NCBI RefSeq assembly: GCF_048595215.1
Contig: NZ_JBMDWJ010000048.1
Coordinates: forward strand, 1-57,763
Origin: Siphonobacter sp048595215
GTDB lineage: Bacteria > Bacteroidota > Bacteroidia > Cytophagales > Spirosomataceae
Reading direction: 5' to 3'
Length of the DNA stretch: 57,763 bases
Within the stretch, counting starts at the first letter, position 1. Every line of letters starts with the position of its first letter. This document shows positions 16,783-24,780 of this stretch, one piece after another. Position numbers and translations under genes: made by a program. The notes below the pieces were generated by a model. That model made no database searches. It saw only the letters and a program-made list of their open reading frames with translations, and was not told the DNA's origin.

Positions 16783-17397
16783 ATGAAAGCAATTCGTTTA
16801 TATGCAAGTTTGGCTCTGGTAGCCGTACTGGCTTCCTTCAGCTTTAATTCATTCGCTCAAGTAGGTTTCACGTTACACGGTACGGCCGCAGCCCCCAATT
16901 TAGACAATGCTCAAGTTAAACCAGGTGTGGGTGCTGGCTTGAAAGTATTCTTAGGCCCTAACGTTGCAGTAGGTGCAGCCGCTAAATACATCGCTATCGC
17001 TTATGACTATAATCGGTCTGCCGGAGATAACTTGGAAAACAAAGGCTCGTTGGTTCCATTGACGGGTACCTTAGACATCTTTCTGGCGAGTGGCGTTGTT
17101 CGTCCTTACATTGGAGCTGAGGCCGGGGTGTATCTGCGTACGACGAAAGTAAATCTGGCAGGTGCTGAAATTTACAAATCTACGGATACGCGATTTGGAG
17201 CCGCTCCTAAAGTGGGTTTGGCTTTTGCTCTGGGTGGCGTAGGTCTGTTTGCTGAAGGTAGCTACAACTTCATTTTTGGCAACAAAGATGGCAGTACGAA
17301 TGCAGGTAACGTAAACAACATTCGTTGGGAAAACGCCAGCAAACTGTGGGCAGTTAACGTAGGGGTGACGTTCGGATTTCCCCGTACGAACAACTAA
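16783..17397 (+). CDS. Outer-membrane beta-barrel protein (porin-like, small)
   Basis: A 204-residue exported protein. I chose ATG 16783 because it opens a typical signal peptide (MKAIRLYASLALVAVLA, cut after FAQ); the frame is open further upstream but that part crosses a terminator. The mature part alternates polar and hydrophobic residues in strands rich in Gly, Ala, Val and Tyr. It ends in the strand WAVNVGVTFGF followed by a short PRTNN tail, consistent with an eight-stranded barrel of the OmpA/OmpW-like class. The ligand is unknown. Confidence 0.85.
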   Translation: MKAIRLYASLALVAVLASFSFNSFAQVGFTLHGTAAAPNLDNAQVKPGVGAGLKVFLGPNVAVGAAAKYIAIAYDYNRSAGDNLENKGSLVPLTGTLDIFLASGVVRPYIGAEAGVYLRTTKVNLAGAEIYKSTDTRFGAAPKVGLAFALGGVGLFAEGSYNFIFGNKDGSTNAGNVNNIRWENASKLWAVNVGVTFGFPRTNN

Positions 17398-17414
17398 TGA
17401 ATCCTTGTCACCCC

Positions 17415-18179
17415 TTAGAAACGAAGGACAAAATGCTGGGTTGGCTGCTTTTTTCGAAAGAACACCAAGCCCACAAAAAATAAGTCGATCGTAACGGTGA
17501 CACTTGGATGAGCCTGGATTTCGGTCCAGGCTTTTTCCATTTCCTTGGACCAGTGAATATCGTCGAAGACAAAAACGCTATCGGCATGAGCCTTACGCAG
17601 GCAGGTTTCAAAGTATCGAACGGTGGGCTCGTACCGATGATTAGCGTCGAAAAAAGCAAAATCAATTTGGGAAACTTGCTCGACTTGAGCCGTTAACGTT
17701 TCATCCAGATTGCCCGTTATGATAGTTACCTGCGGTGCAGACTGTAGATTACCAGCCGCTACGCGGGCAGTTTCCGGGCAACCCTCGAAACTGTAAATTT
17801 TGCTTTTTGGGGCAGCTTTAGCCTCATATAAAGTCGTTATGCCCAAGGATGTTCCTAGATCAAAAATGACTTTCGGCTGAAAGTGAGCAATAAGGCGATA
17901 CAGTAACTGAGAGAATTTAGGCGTCTTCTGAGCATTCTTGGCAATGGTGGAGATTTTACGCCTTGGAGCATTAGTACGGCGGGAGCCGGCTCCGTAATCT
18001 ACAATTTCAATTTCATCCGTACGAGCTTTCATGGCCGCACGAATGCGTTCAATCTCTGCAAAGACCGGCTGCTTTTGCCGGGAACGAATGACTTGAGTAT
18101 ATAAATCGAAAACGAACGGAGAATGTAATCCATGTTCGTTTCCGGCGGTAAACAGGTACCGAAGGTAAGAAGCAATCAA
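17415..18179 (-). CDS. Class I SAM-dependent methyltransferase
   Basis: A 254-residue cytosolic protein with a Rossmann methyltransferase fold. Motif I is FDLGTSLGITTLYEA, the acidic residue of motif II lies in IYSFEGCPE, and IDFAFFDANHRYEPTVRYF corresponds to motif IV of the O-methyltransferase-like subgroup. The N-terminus has the Bacteroidota pattern LFTAGNEHGLHSPFVFDLY. No ATG precedes it; the most likely start is TTG at 18179, since a stop lies a few codons upstream. The substrate is unknown. It lies 90 bases after apaG on the same strand. Confidence 0.85.
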   Translation of the reverse strand: MIASYLRYLFTAGNEHGLHSPFVFDLYTQVIRSRQKQPVFAEIERIRAAMKARTDEIEIVDYGAGSRRTNAPRRKISTIAKNAQKTPKFSQLLYRLIAHFQPKVIFDLGTSLGITTLYEAKAAPKSKIYSFEGCPETARVAAGNLQSAPQVTIITGNLDETLTAQVEQVSQIDFAFFDANHRYEPTVRYFETCLRKAHADSVFVFDDIHWSKEMEKAWTEIQAHPSVTVTIDLFFVGLVFFRKKQPTQHFVLRF

Positions 18180-18269
18180 AATGGTTCTTGCTTATCGCAT
18201 CCAGATTTTCCTTCGCTCAAAGCTTCAATTAAAAGTGGATATAATCGTAAAACGAACTATTCGTACAGA

Positions 18270-18656
18270 TTAGTTGAGCTTATAGGGCACAATCAGCAAG
18301 AATTCCGGAATCTGAACCAGAAACTCACGACCATCGTACATGCGTTCCATCAGGTAGCTACCTGCCATTTTACCCATGGTGGTTTGCAGGTTACTACCGG
18401 ATACGTACTCGTGTACCTGTCCGGGTTCGAGTACAGGTTGCTGGCCAATAACGCCCTCCCCTTCTACTTCGCGGGTTACGCCGTTGGAGTCATAAATGAA
18501 CCAATGGCGGCGACGCAACCGAATCGTATGATCCGACTGGTTTTCGATACGCACCCGATACGTAAATACAAAATGCTGCAGGGAAGCATTGGAATGATCG
18601 GAAATGAATTCCGTAATCACACTAACTTTGATGCCTTCCGTGATGGCCGTTACCAT
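18270..18656 (-). CDS. apaG: ApaG-domain protein
   Basis: A 128-residue single-domain protein with the ApaG immunoglobulin-like fold. Recognisable segments are FVFTYRVRIENQS, LRRRHWFIYDSNG, GEGVIGQQPVLEPGQ and the glycine-rich M-x-G-x-Y segment (MAGSYLMERM). ApaG has been linked to Co/Mg resistance in enterobacteria, but its biochemical role is not settled. Start ATG 18656, normal length. It may be transcribed with the methyltransferase. Confidence 0.92.
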   Translation of the reverse strand: MVTAITEGIKVSVITEFISDHSNASLQHFVFTYRVRIENQSDHTIRLRRRHWFIYDSNGVTREVEGEGVIGQQPVLEPGQVHEYVSGSNLQTTMGKMAGSYLMERMYDGREFLVQIPEFLLIVPYKLN

Positions 18657-18772
18657 AATCGTGTCCTTGTTTGACGAAACTGCTAAAAGCTAATCAAATC
18701 GAAATTAACCGTTAGCAAGATACGGGGCAAATCCTGGAATTGATTTTTATATTTTTTAATCCCGGGGTATTC

Positions 18773-18801
18773 TTGCTCGTGCGTGGAATATCCTAGCTTC
18801 G
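18773..18801 (+). promoter_or_regulatory. Promoter of ung (TTG-N18-TAGCTTCG)
   Basis: TTG at 18773-18775, an 18-base spacer, then TAGCTTCG (18794-18801). The latter differs from TAnnTTTG by one base. Transcription would start near 18808, about 15 bases before the ung ATG. Confidence 0.5.
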
Positions 18802-18822
18802 ACTTCTCTAATTAACTGCCGT

Positions 18823-19488
18823 ATGAACGTTCAGATTGCCGAATCGTGGAAACCTTATTTGCAACCGGAATTCGAAAAACCGTATTTCGGTGACTTAGTA
18901 TCCTTTATCAAAAATGAGTATGCCACCCAACGGGTTTATCCACCGGGCAAGCTGATGTTTAATGCATTTAATCATTGTTCGTTCGAGGATACTAAAGTGG
19001 TCATTCTGGGTCAGGACCCCTATCACGGACCTAATCAGGCGAATGGGATGGCGTTTTCCGTCAATGAGGGAATTCGGACCCCGCCTTCGCTAGTCAATAT
19101 TTTCAAGGAAATCAAAGACGATTTAGGAAAGCCCATACCCAAGTCCGGCGATCTCACCCGCTGGGCCGATCAGGGCGTATTACTGCTCAACTCGACCCTC
19201 ACCGTACGCGAAGGACAGGCAGGTTCGCACCAGGGCAAAGGCTGGGAAACTTTCACTGATTCAGTCATCCGGATTTTGTCCGAAGAAAAAGAAAACCTGG
19301 TATTTCTACTTTGGGGAGCTTATGCTCAGAAAAAAGGAGCCGTTATTTCGCCCGATAAACATTTAATTCTGAAAGCGAAACACCCTTCGCCGATGTCGGC
19401 CAACTATGGAGGCTGGTTTGGCTGTAAACATTTCAGCCAAACCAATGCCTACCTGCATAGTAAGGGATTACCGGAAATTGATTGGTAA
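18823..19488 (+). CDS. ung: Uracil-DNA glycosylase (family 1)
   Basis: A 221-residue base-excision repair enzyme that removes uracil from DNA. It has the catalytic water-activating loop LGQDPYHGPNQANGMAFSV, LLLNSTLTVREGQAGSH, and the DNA-intercalation loop HPSPMSA near residue 187. Length and motif order match family-1 UNG. Monocistronic, with a promoter at 18773 and a terminator at 19528. Confidence 0.97.
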   Translation: MNVQIAESWKPYLQPEFEKPYFGDLVSFIKNEYATQRVYPPGKLMFNAFNHCSFEDTKVVILGQDPYHGPNQANGMAFSVNEGIRTPPSLVNIFKEIKDDLGKPIPKSGDLTRWADQGVLLLNSTLTVREGQAGSHQGKGWETFTDSVIRILSEEKENLVFLLWGAYAQKKGAVISPDKHLILKAKHPSPMSANYGGWFGCKHFSQTNAYLHSKGLPEIDW

Positions 19489-19527
19489 GGTGGGGATTAA
19501 TACGTTGCTTTCTTAGGCTTTTACTGG

Positions 19528-19567
19528 GCCCGCTGGTACACTGGTACAAGCGGGCTTTATTTTGTGG
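19528..19567 (+). terminator. Terminator of ung
   Basis: GCCCGCT / AGCGGGC stem around ggtacactggtac, followed by a T-rich run. Confidence 0.75.
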
Positions 19568-19709
19568 GGGTATCCGTTTATCACGTTCATCAACCGATAC
19601 GTTTTTTAGGCGGTATCAAAGGCTTGGTATGAAGGTTGAACGTTTAGGATACATTTAACTATAACTATGTTTATTGTGGGGGACGCCGCTCCATCTTTCG
19701 TGAAGCATT

Positions 19710-20078
19710 TTATTCATAACTCTTGTGTAGCAAGTCCATCTGATCGCATAGCTTGATCATAAAGTAGCGACGGGCCATCCGATGTTCCTCCATAAAGTGC
19801 TCGATTTCCTGTTTGTCAAACACCAGCAAAATGGATTCGTCATTCACCTTTACGGAAGCCTGATGCTCCACGTTCAGCAAAGCTTCGTGTAATCCTAAAA
19901 AGCAGCGGCTCTGGAGGCGATGGTTTTCTTTCCCGTTTTCGGGCAAAATTTCGACCGATCCGTCCTTGAGATAAAAAACAAACTCAGCAAGCTGTTCTTT
20001 CCGGTACAGATATTCGCCTTTGTGGGCGTACAACTCCGTACCCCGAGCCAGTAATAATTTCTCCGTATCTAGTAGCAT
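19710..20078 (-). CDS. Cyclic-nucleotide-binding-domain protein without a DNA-binding domain
   Basis: A 122-residue protein covering just the Crp-type beta-roll: an entry strand YAHKGEYLYRKEQ, FVFYLKDGSVEIL, then SILLVFDKQEIEHFMEEH and a short helix. It stops before any helix-turn-helix. The frame can be opened at TTG 20120, but ATG 20078 fits the domain start better. It lacks the arginine/glutamate signature of cAMP binders, so its ligand is unclear. A TGAT-N4-ATCA palindrome lies 82 bases upstream (20160-20171), placing this gene under likely Fnr control. It may be a modulator or heterodimer partner of the neighbouring Fnr-type protein, which is inference. Confidence 0.7.
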   Translation of the reverse strand: MLLDTEKLLLARGTELYAHKGEYLYRKEQLAEFVFYLKDGSVEILPENGKENHRLQSRCFLGLHEALLNVEHQASVKVNDESILLVFDKQEIEHFMEEHRMARRYFMIKLCDQMDLLHKSYE

Positions 20079-20159
20079 GGTTCTTCGTCTGGCTTTTCCC
20101 AACCGGGAAGTTAAGCTCAATAGTAAGGCGAAGTTGCTGGAAATCAGCCTCGTTTGAAA

Positions 20160-20171
20160 TGATAAAAATCA
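20160..20171. promoter_or_regulatory. Fnr-type operator TGAT-N4-ATCA (site 1)
   Basis: TGAT-aaaa-ATCA, a perfect inverted repeat matching the core of the Fnr/Crp-type box TTGAT-N4-ATCAA. Its centre lies about 88 bases before the ATG of the cNMP-only gene. The same core with the same AAAA spacer recurs at 21003. Confidence 0.6.
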
Positions 20172-20208
20172 GTGGTTTCAGTGATGTGATTTAGTGGCTT
20201 TCGCACTT

Positions 20209-20916
20209 CTAATCGTACAACTGACTGATTTTCAACAGACGATCGGGCTTTAAAATCGTAATGGTACTACCATGCGAACTCACGATGCCTTCCTCCTTAA
20301 ATTCAGACAAAAAGCGGATCACTGTTTCCTTGGCCGTACCCACAATCGCCGCCAGATCCTCCCGGGAAATGGCAATACTGAACAGATCTGACAGATCGGT
20401 TTTATGATACGTCGCTTTGAGTAGTAAGAGTGCTTCGGCCAGACGTTCGCGTACGGGCTTCATCGCCATGTGGATCATCCGTTCCTGCGACTCCCCCAAG
20501 GCTTTCGCCAGCATTTTCATCAGATCATTAGCCACTTTCACGTTCGTATCGATCAGCGAATTAAAATCCGTAGCGGGCAAAAAGCAGGCCTGCGTATCGT
20601 CCAGAGCTACCGCTGAGGCCGTGTACTTGGTGTTTTCGATCAATGAACGGTAGCCTAACGTATCGCCCGACTTGGCCAGACGAATGATCTGCTCCTTACC
20701 ATCCGAGTTGAGTCGGCTGATTTTTACTTTTCCGTCGAATACACAAAACAGACCGAACGGGCGATTGCCTTCGTGAAAAATGACCTGTCCTTTCTTATAG
20801 GTGTGAAAGCACTTATTCTCATTCATCTCCAGCAATTCGTCATGCTGACAATTTTTGAACAGCGAATGTTCACGAAAAGTACATCGTTGGCACTCAGGAG
20901 CAGCTTGCGATTTCAT
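20209..20916 (-). CDS. Fnr-type transcription regulator (Crp/Fnr family, probable Fe-S oxygen sensor)
   Basis: A 235-residue regulator. N-terminal cysteines C9, C12 and C23, plus C111 inside the beta-roll, resemble the four ligands of the oxygen-labile [4Fe-4S] cluster in Fnr, though the C12-C23 spacing is longer than in E. coli. A cNMP-fold domain (about 30-150) is followed by a long dimer helix and a C-terminal helix-turn-helix with ISREDLAAIVGTAKETVIRFLSEF. It is divergent from the copper ATPase gene, with a TGAT-N4-ATCA site in the shared spacer. The cbb3 oxidase cluster follows, as for fixK/fnr genes elsewhere. I infer it senses oxygen and controls that cluster; a non-cluster Crp homologue is the alternative. 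Confidence 0.88.
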   Translation of the reverse strand: MKSQAAPECQRCTFREHSLFKNCQHDELLEMNENKCFHTYKKGQVIFHEGNRPFGLFCVFDGKVKISRLNSDGKEQIIRLAKSGDTLGYRSLIENTKYTASAVALDDTQACFLPATDFNSLIDTNVKVANDLMKMLAKALGESQERMIHMAMKPVRERLAEALLLLKATYHKTDLSDLFSIAISREDLAAIVGTAKETVIRFLSEFKEEGIVSSHGSTITILKPDRLLKISQLYD

Positions 20917-21002
20917 CAGGATCTTGTTTAAATGCCAATAACGTATAGGGTATTGCTACCGATTGGCTTGACAAAGTTGCAAGGTCACATCAGTTAGAAA
21001 AA

Positions 21003-21014
21003 TGATAAAAATCA
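21003..21014. promoter_or_regulatory. Fnr-type operator TGAT-N4-ATCA (site 2)
   Basis: TGAT-aaaa-ATCA, identical to site 1 at 20160 over the core, spacer and flanking bases. It sits in the divergent spacer between the Fnr gene (start 20916) and ccoI (start 21137). Centred at 21008, it would place a class II start near 21050. Confidence 0.65.
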
Positions 21015-21136
21015 GTTTCCGGACTTAATTCCAATCATGGAAAAAGGAAATGGAAAAGCGGACTTTTGGGGCTGCAACGAGCGTAACATCCGCCGTTGTC
21101 ATCCGGCTTTCCCAGGTCTTGCCTGATTTACTTGCC

Positions 21137-23545
21137 ATGAACAGCTCCACTGCTTCCATATCCATTGCGGCCCCTACGCATTGCTACCATTGTGGCAATG
21201 ATTGTGCGGAAGACGCCCTCCACGTAGATGATAAAACATTTTGCTGTGAAGGCTGCAAGACCGTTTACGAACTACTAGCCGACCACGAATTATGCGGATA
21301 CTATTCGCTGGGAAAAAGTGGGATGGGCACCTCGCCCAGTTTAGCCCGGTTCGAATTTCTGGATCACGCCGAAATCAGTGATTCCTTACTTGATTTTCAG
21401 AACGATACGCAGGCGAAGGTAACGTTTTACCTACCGGCCATTCACTGTTCTTCCTGCCTGTATCTACTCGAACACCTGCCACGTCTGCATCCGGCCGTAC
21501 TGACCAGTCGGGTCGATTTTATGAAAAAACAGGTTAGCATTCTGTACCGAAAAACGGGCGAAAGTCCGATTTCACTGCGGGAGCTAGCCGAACTACTGGC
21601 CTCCGTAGGTTACGAACCACTCATCAGCTTACAGGATGTGGTGAAGGAGCAGCAGAATACTACGTACCGTAATCTGCTCACGCGTATTGGTGTCGCGGGA
21701 TTTTGTGCGGGGAACATCATGCTGTTTAGTTTTCCGGAGTATCTAGGGCTGGAAGATGATTCGTATAAGGTGCTCTTTGGCTGGCTTAGCCTGATTCTGT
21801 CGTTACCAGTCGTCTTTTATTCCGGTGGCGGGTACTTTGAATCGGTGTACAAAAGTCTGCGGGCCGGGCGGCTCAACCTGGATTTTCCAATTCTATTGGG
21901 TATTCTCGTCGCCTGGGGACGGAGCGTATACGAAGTGCTATTTCTGCAACAGAATGGCTACTTCGATTCGCTGACGGGCCTGACGTTTTTTCTCTTGGCA
22001 GGTCAATGGTTTCAACAGAAAAGCTACGCCTTTCTTTCCTTCGAGCGGGATTATAAATCGTACTTCCCGCTGGCCGTTACGCGGATTAAGAATTTTCTGA
22101 CGGCTGAAACGGAAAGCATTCCTGTTCAGCAACTTCGTCGGGGGGATCGCATCCGGATTCGGCACGGCGAGCTTATTCCCGCCGATAGTCTTTTGTACCG
22201 GGGAACGGGCCTGATTGATTACAGTTTTGTGACGGGAGAAGCCGCTCCCGAGTCCAGAACGGTGGGTGAACTGGTCTACTCGGGTGGCCGCCAACTCGGT
22301 GATTCCTTGGAGCTAGAAGTACTGAAAGACGTTTCCCAGAGTTATTTAACTCAACTCTGGAATCACACGGCTTTTGCTAAAGGTCAGGAAAGTCGGCTGA
22401 AATCCTTCGCGGATCAGGTCGGTAAATACTTCACCATTAGCGTACTCACGCTGGCTACTCTGACGGCCCTGTACTGGTACGTGTACGATCCTTCCAAAAT
22501 CCTCAACGCTTTTACGGCAGTACTGATTATTGCCTGTCCCTGTGCCCTGGCTCTTTCGTACCCTTTTGCTCTGGGTCACGGGATGCGGATGCTCGGTCAA
22601 AAAAAGCTGTATCTGAAAAACGCCGAAGTCATCGAACACATGGCTCAGTGCGATACGCTGGTTTTTGACAAGACGGGTACGCTGAGTACCACCGAAGTCA
22701 GTCCAATCCAGTATCAGGGCGAACCGCTTACGGCCGAAGAACGGGTAGCTCTGGCTTCGCTGGTTCAGCATTCCACGCACCCGATTAGCGTGAAACTGCT
22801 GGAATACCTCCAGGAATCAACGCGAAAACCCGTAACCGGATTCGAAGCCGTAACCGGAATGGGGCTTTCCGCCGTCGTCGATACGCACGTACTGAAATTT
22901 GGTTCAGCAGCTTGGGTAGGTGCTCCTGAACGAGAAGGTTCCGCCAGCTTTTTTAGTATCGATGGGCAGGTGAAAGGGGCTTTCCAACTCATGCACCAGT
23001 ACCGTGAAGGCCTCGATGAAACGCTAACGCAATTGGCTCATTCCTACGAGCTATATGTTCTCTCCGGCGATTCTGATGCGGAAAAGCGTACGCTCAGTCG
23101 CTGGTTTCCGCGTGATCACATGGCCTTCCGGATGAAACCCGAAGACAAACTGGAGTTTATCCAAACGCTTCAGCAACAGGGTAAAAAGGTAATGATGCTG
23201 GGCGACGGACTCAACGATGCCGGAGCCCTAAAACAGGCCGATGTGGGGATTGCCCTGACGGACAATACGCTGCATTTCAGTCCGGCCAGCGATGCGATTC
23301 TGGAGGCGTCTCAATTGAAAAACGTAGGACACTTCCTGAAATTCAGTCGTACGGGCCTGAAAGTCATTCAGTTCAGCTTTTTGATTTCACTCATTTACAA
23401 TTTCATCGGCTTAAGCTACGGCCTTACGGGGAATCTGGCTCCAATTGTAGCAGCCATTCTCATGCCCGTCAGTTCAGCCTCCATGCTTTTCATTGCCATT
23501 ACGGGGATGCACTGGGCGAGGCGGCGGGAGTTGTCGAGGGTTTGA
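21137..23545 (+). CDS. ccoI: Copper-translocating P-type ATPase (CcoI/FixI-like)
   Basis: An approximately 802-residue inner-membrane P1B-ATPase that supplies copper for cbb3 oxidase assembly. I chose ATG 21137 because the first conserved element, CYHCGNDC...FCCEGCKTVYELL, starts soon after; the frame is open 29 codons upstream. It has an HMA-like domain with CSSC, eight membrane helices with the CPC motif in IACPCALALSYPFALG, the phosphorylated Asp in DKTGTLS, and GDGLNDAGALKQADVGIAL. The Cys-rich N-terminus preceding the HMA domain is typical of CcoI/FixI. It sits between the Fnr gene and the oxidase genes, with an Fnr site at 21003. Confidence 0.92.
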   Translation: MNSSTASISIAAPTHCYHCGNDCAEDALHVDDKTFCCEGCKTVYELLADHELCGYYSLGKSGMGTSPSLARFEFLDHAEISDSLLDFQNDTQAKVTFYLPAIHCSSCLYLLEHLPRLHPAVLTSRVDFMKKQVSILYRKTGESPISLRELAELLASVGYEPLISLQDVVKEQQNTTYRNLLTRIGVAGFCAGNIMLFSFPEYLGLEDDSYKVLFGWLSLILSLPVVFYSGGGYFESVYKSLRAGRLNLDFPILLGILVAWGRSVYEVLFLQQNGYFDSLTGLTFFLLAGQWFQQKSYAFLSFERDYKSYFPLAVTRIKNFLTAETESIPVQQLRRGDRIRIRHGELIPADSLLYRGTGLIDYSFVTGEAAPESRTVGELVYSGGRQLGDSLELEVLKDVSQSYLTQLWNHTAFAKGQESRLKSFADQVGKYFTISVLTLATLTALYWYVYDPSKILNAFTAVLIIACPCALALSYPFALGHGMRMLGQKKLYLKNAEVIEHMAQCDTLVFDKTGTLSTTEVSPIQYQGEPLTAEERVALASLVQHSTHPISVKLLEYLQESTRKPVTGFEAVTGMGLSAVVDTHVLKFGSAAWVGAPEREGSASFFSIDGQVKGAFQLMHQYREGLDETLTQLAHSYELYVLSGDSDAEKRTLSRWFPRDHMAFRMKPEDKLEFIQTLQQQGKKVMMLGDGLNDAGALKQADVGIALTDNTLHFSPASDAILEASQLKNVGHFLKFSRTGLKVIQFSFLISLIYNFIGLSYGLTGNLAPIVAAILMPVSSASMLFIAITGMHWARRRELSRV

Positions 23546-23829
23546 GCAGGCTTGAGGTAGTACAAAGTTTGACTGTGAGTTTGAGCAGGTTTGATAAAGA
23601 TTAAAGGTTTGAAGGGCTGTAACCTTGGAGACGTTTTAATCGACGAGACTTTAAACTGAAGGTTAAAAACGGCTTATCAACGCTTGTAGCTTTCCCTATC
23701 AAACTAACTCAAACATTACCCCTCTCAAACTTCACACTCCTTCAAACCTGCTCACACTCCATCAAAACTGAAACCCTACTCAAACCCACGACCTACCCCA
23801 TTAAATTTTTCACACTACAACACCTTTCC
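23546..23829. repeat. Low-complexity inverted arms rich in gtttga / tcaaac
   Basis: After ccoI the plus strand repeats units such as tttgagcagg, tttgactgtg, tttgagcagg and gtttgaa (23543-23612). Later it repeats the complement: actcaaac, ctctcaaac, cttcaaacctgctcac and ctactcaaac (23700-23790). The arms face each other over about 90 bases and could fold into a long imperfect hairpin. No gene was found here. Confidence 0.5.
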
Positions 23830-24576
23830 ATGTACATTCTGATTTTTTTTCTGGCTCACTGGTATCTTTCCCTGTTTTCACAAACGTTTTTTCTGCATCG
23901 TTACGCGGCTCACCAGATGTTTACGATGTCGAAGGGTTGGGAGCGATTTTTTTACTTTTTCACCTGGGTTACCCAGGGTTCGAGTTTCCTGAGTCCGTAC
24001 GCGTACGGGGTCATGCACCGACTACACCACGCCTTTGCTGATACCGAAAATGATCCGCACTCCCCCAGCTTTTCGGACAATGCTTTTGATATGATGTGGA
24101 AGACCAAGAACATCTACAACCGCATTCTCAAGCACAAGGAAAATGTAGACCCGAAGTACTTCAAGAACGTTCCGTACTGGGGATTTATGGAGAAAATTGG
24201 CGATAACTGGCTTTCGCGTATCGGCTGGGGAACGGCGTATACGCTATTTTACATCCATTATGCCACCAGTCCCTGGATGTATTTGCTCTTACCGATTCAT
24301 TATTTGATGGGTCCGGTACACGGAGTGGTCATCAATTGGTTTGCTCACAAGTACGGGTATACGAATTTCAAAGTGAATGATACGGCGAAAAACCTGCTGC
24401 CCTTCGATTTTCTGATGATGGGCGAATCGTACCACAACAATCACCACAAGCTGGGCGGCCGGGCGAATTTCGGCGTACGCTGGTTTGAATTCGATCCTAC
24501 GTATCCGTTCATTCTGCTGTTTAACAGCTTAGGTATTGTGAAGCTCAAGAAGAATAACGATTTAAATTATATGTGA
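23830..24576 (+). CDS. Membrane fatty acid desaturase (acyl-CoA/acyl-lipid delta-9 type)
   Basis: A 248-residue integral membrane di-iron enzyme. The three histidine boxes are HRYAAH (23-28), HRLHH in GVMHRLHHAFADTENDPHSP, and HNNHH in GESYHNNHHKLGGRANFG. It uses oxygen to introduce a cis double bond in fatty acyl chains, adjusting membrane fluidity. Four hydrophobic segments frame the boxes. Its place between ccoI and catalase in an oxygen-related island is notable since the reaction needs O2 and electrons. It ends at a 17-bp stem shared with the catalase gene. Confidence 0.9.
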   Translation: MYILIFFLAHWYLSLFSQTFFLHRYAAHQMFTMSKGWERFFYFFTWVTQGSSFLSPYAYGVMHRLHHAFADTENDPHSPSFSDNAFDMMWKTKNIYNRILKHKENVDPKYFKNVPYWGFMEKIGDNWLSRIGWGTAYTLFYIHYATSPWMYLLLPIHYLMGPVHGVVINWFAHKYGYTNFKVNDTAKNLLPFDFLMMGESYHNNHHKLGGRANFGVRWFEFDPTYPFILLFNSLGIVKLKKNNDLNYM

Positions 24577-24705
24577 GGTGGCCTAAGGTTGAAACCCTAG
24601 GTTAGGCAATGGATCGATTCTACGGCTCTTTCGTATAAACCGCCCCAACAAGCATAACTCGTCAAACCACAGGTAGCCCAGCAACAAACCTTCAACCCAT
24701 CAAAC

Positions 24706-24756
24706 AAATCGAGTCTATGACTCTTCTTGCAAAAGTCATAGACTCGATTTTTATTC
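24706..24756. terminator. Bidirectional terminator between desaturase and catalase
   Basis: A perfect 17-bp stem (24706-24722 with 24734-24750) around an 11-base loop, with a T run on the plus side and an A-rich stretch on the other. Confidence 0.92.
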
Positions 24757-24780
24757 AACTGACCGTGAGACTACATCCGC

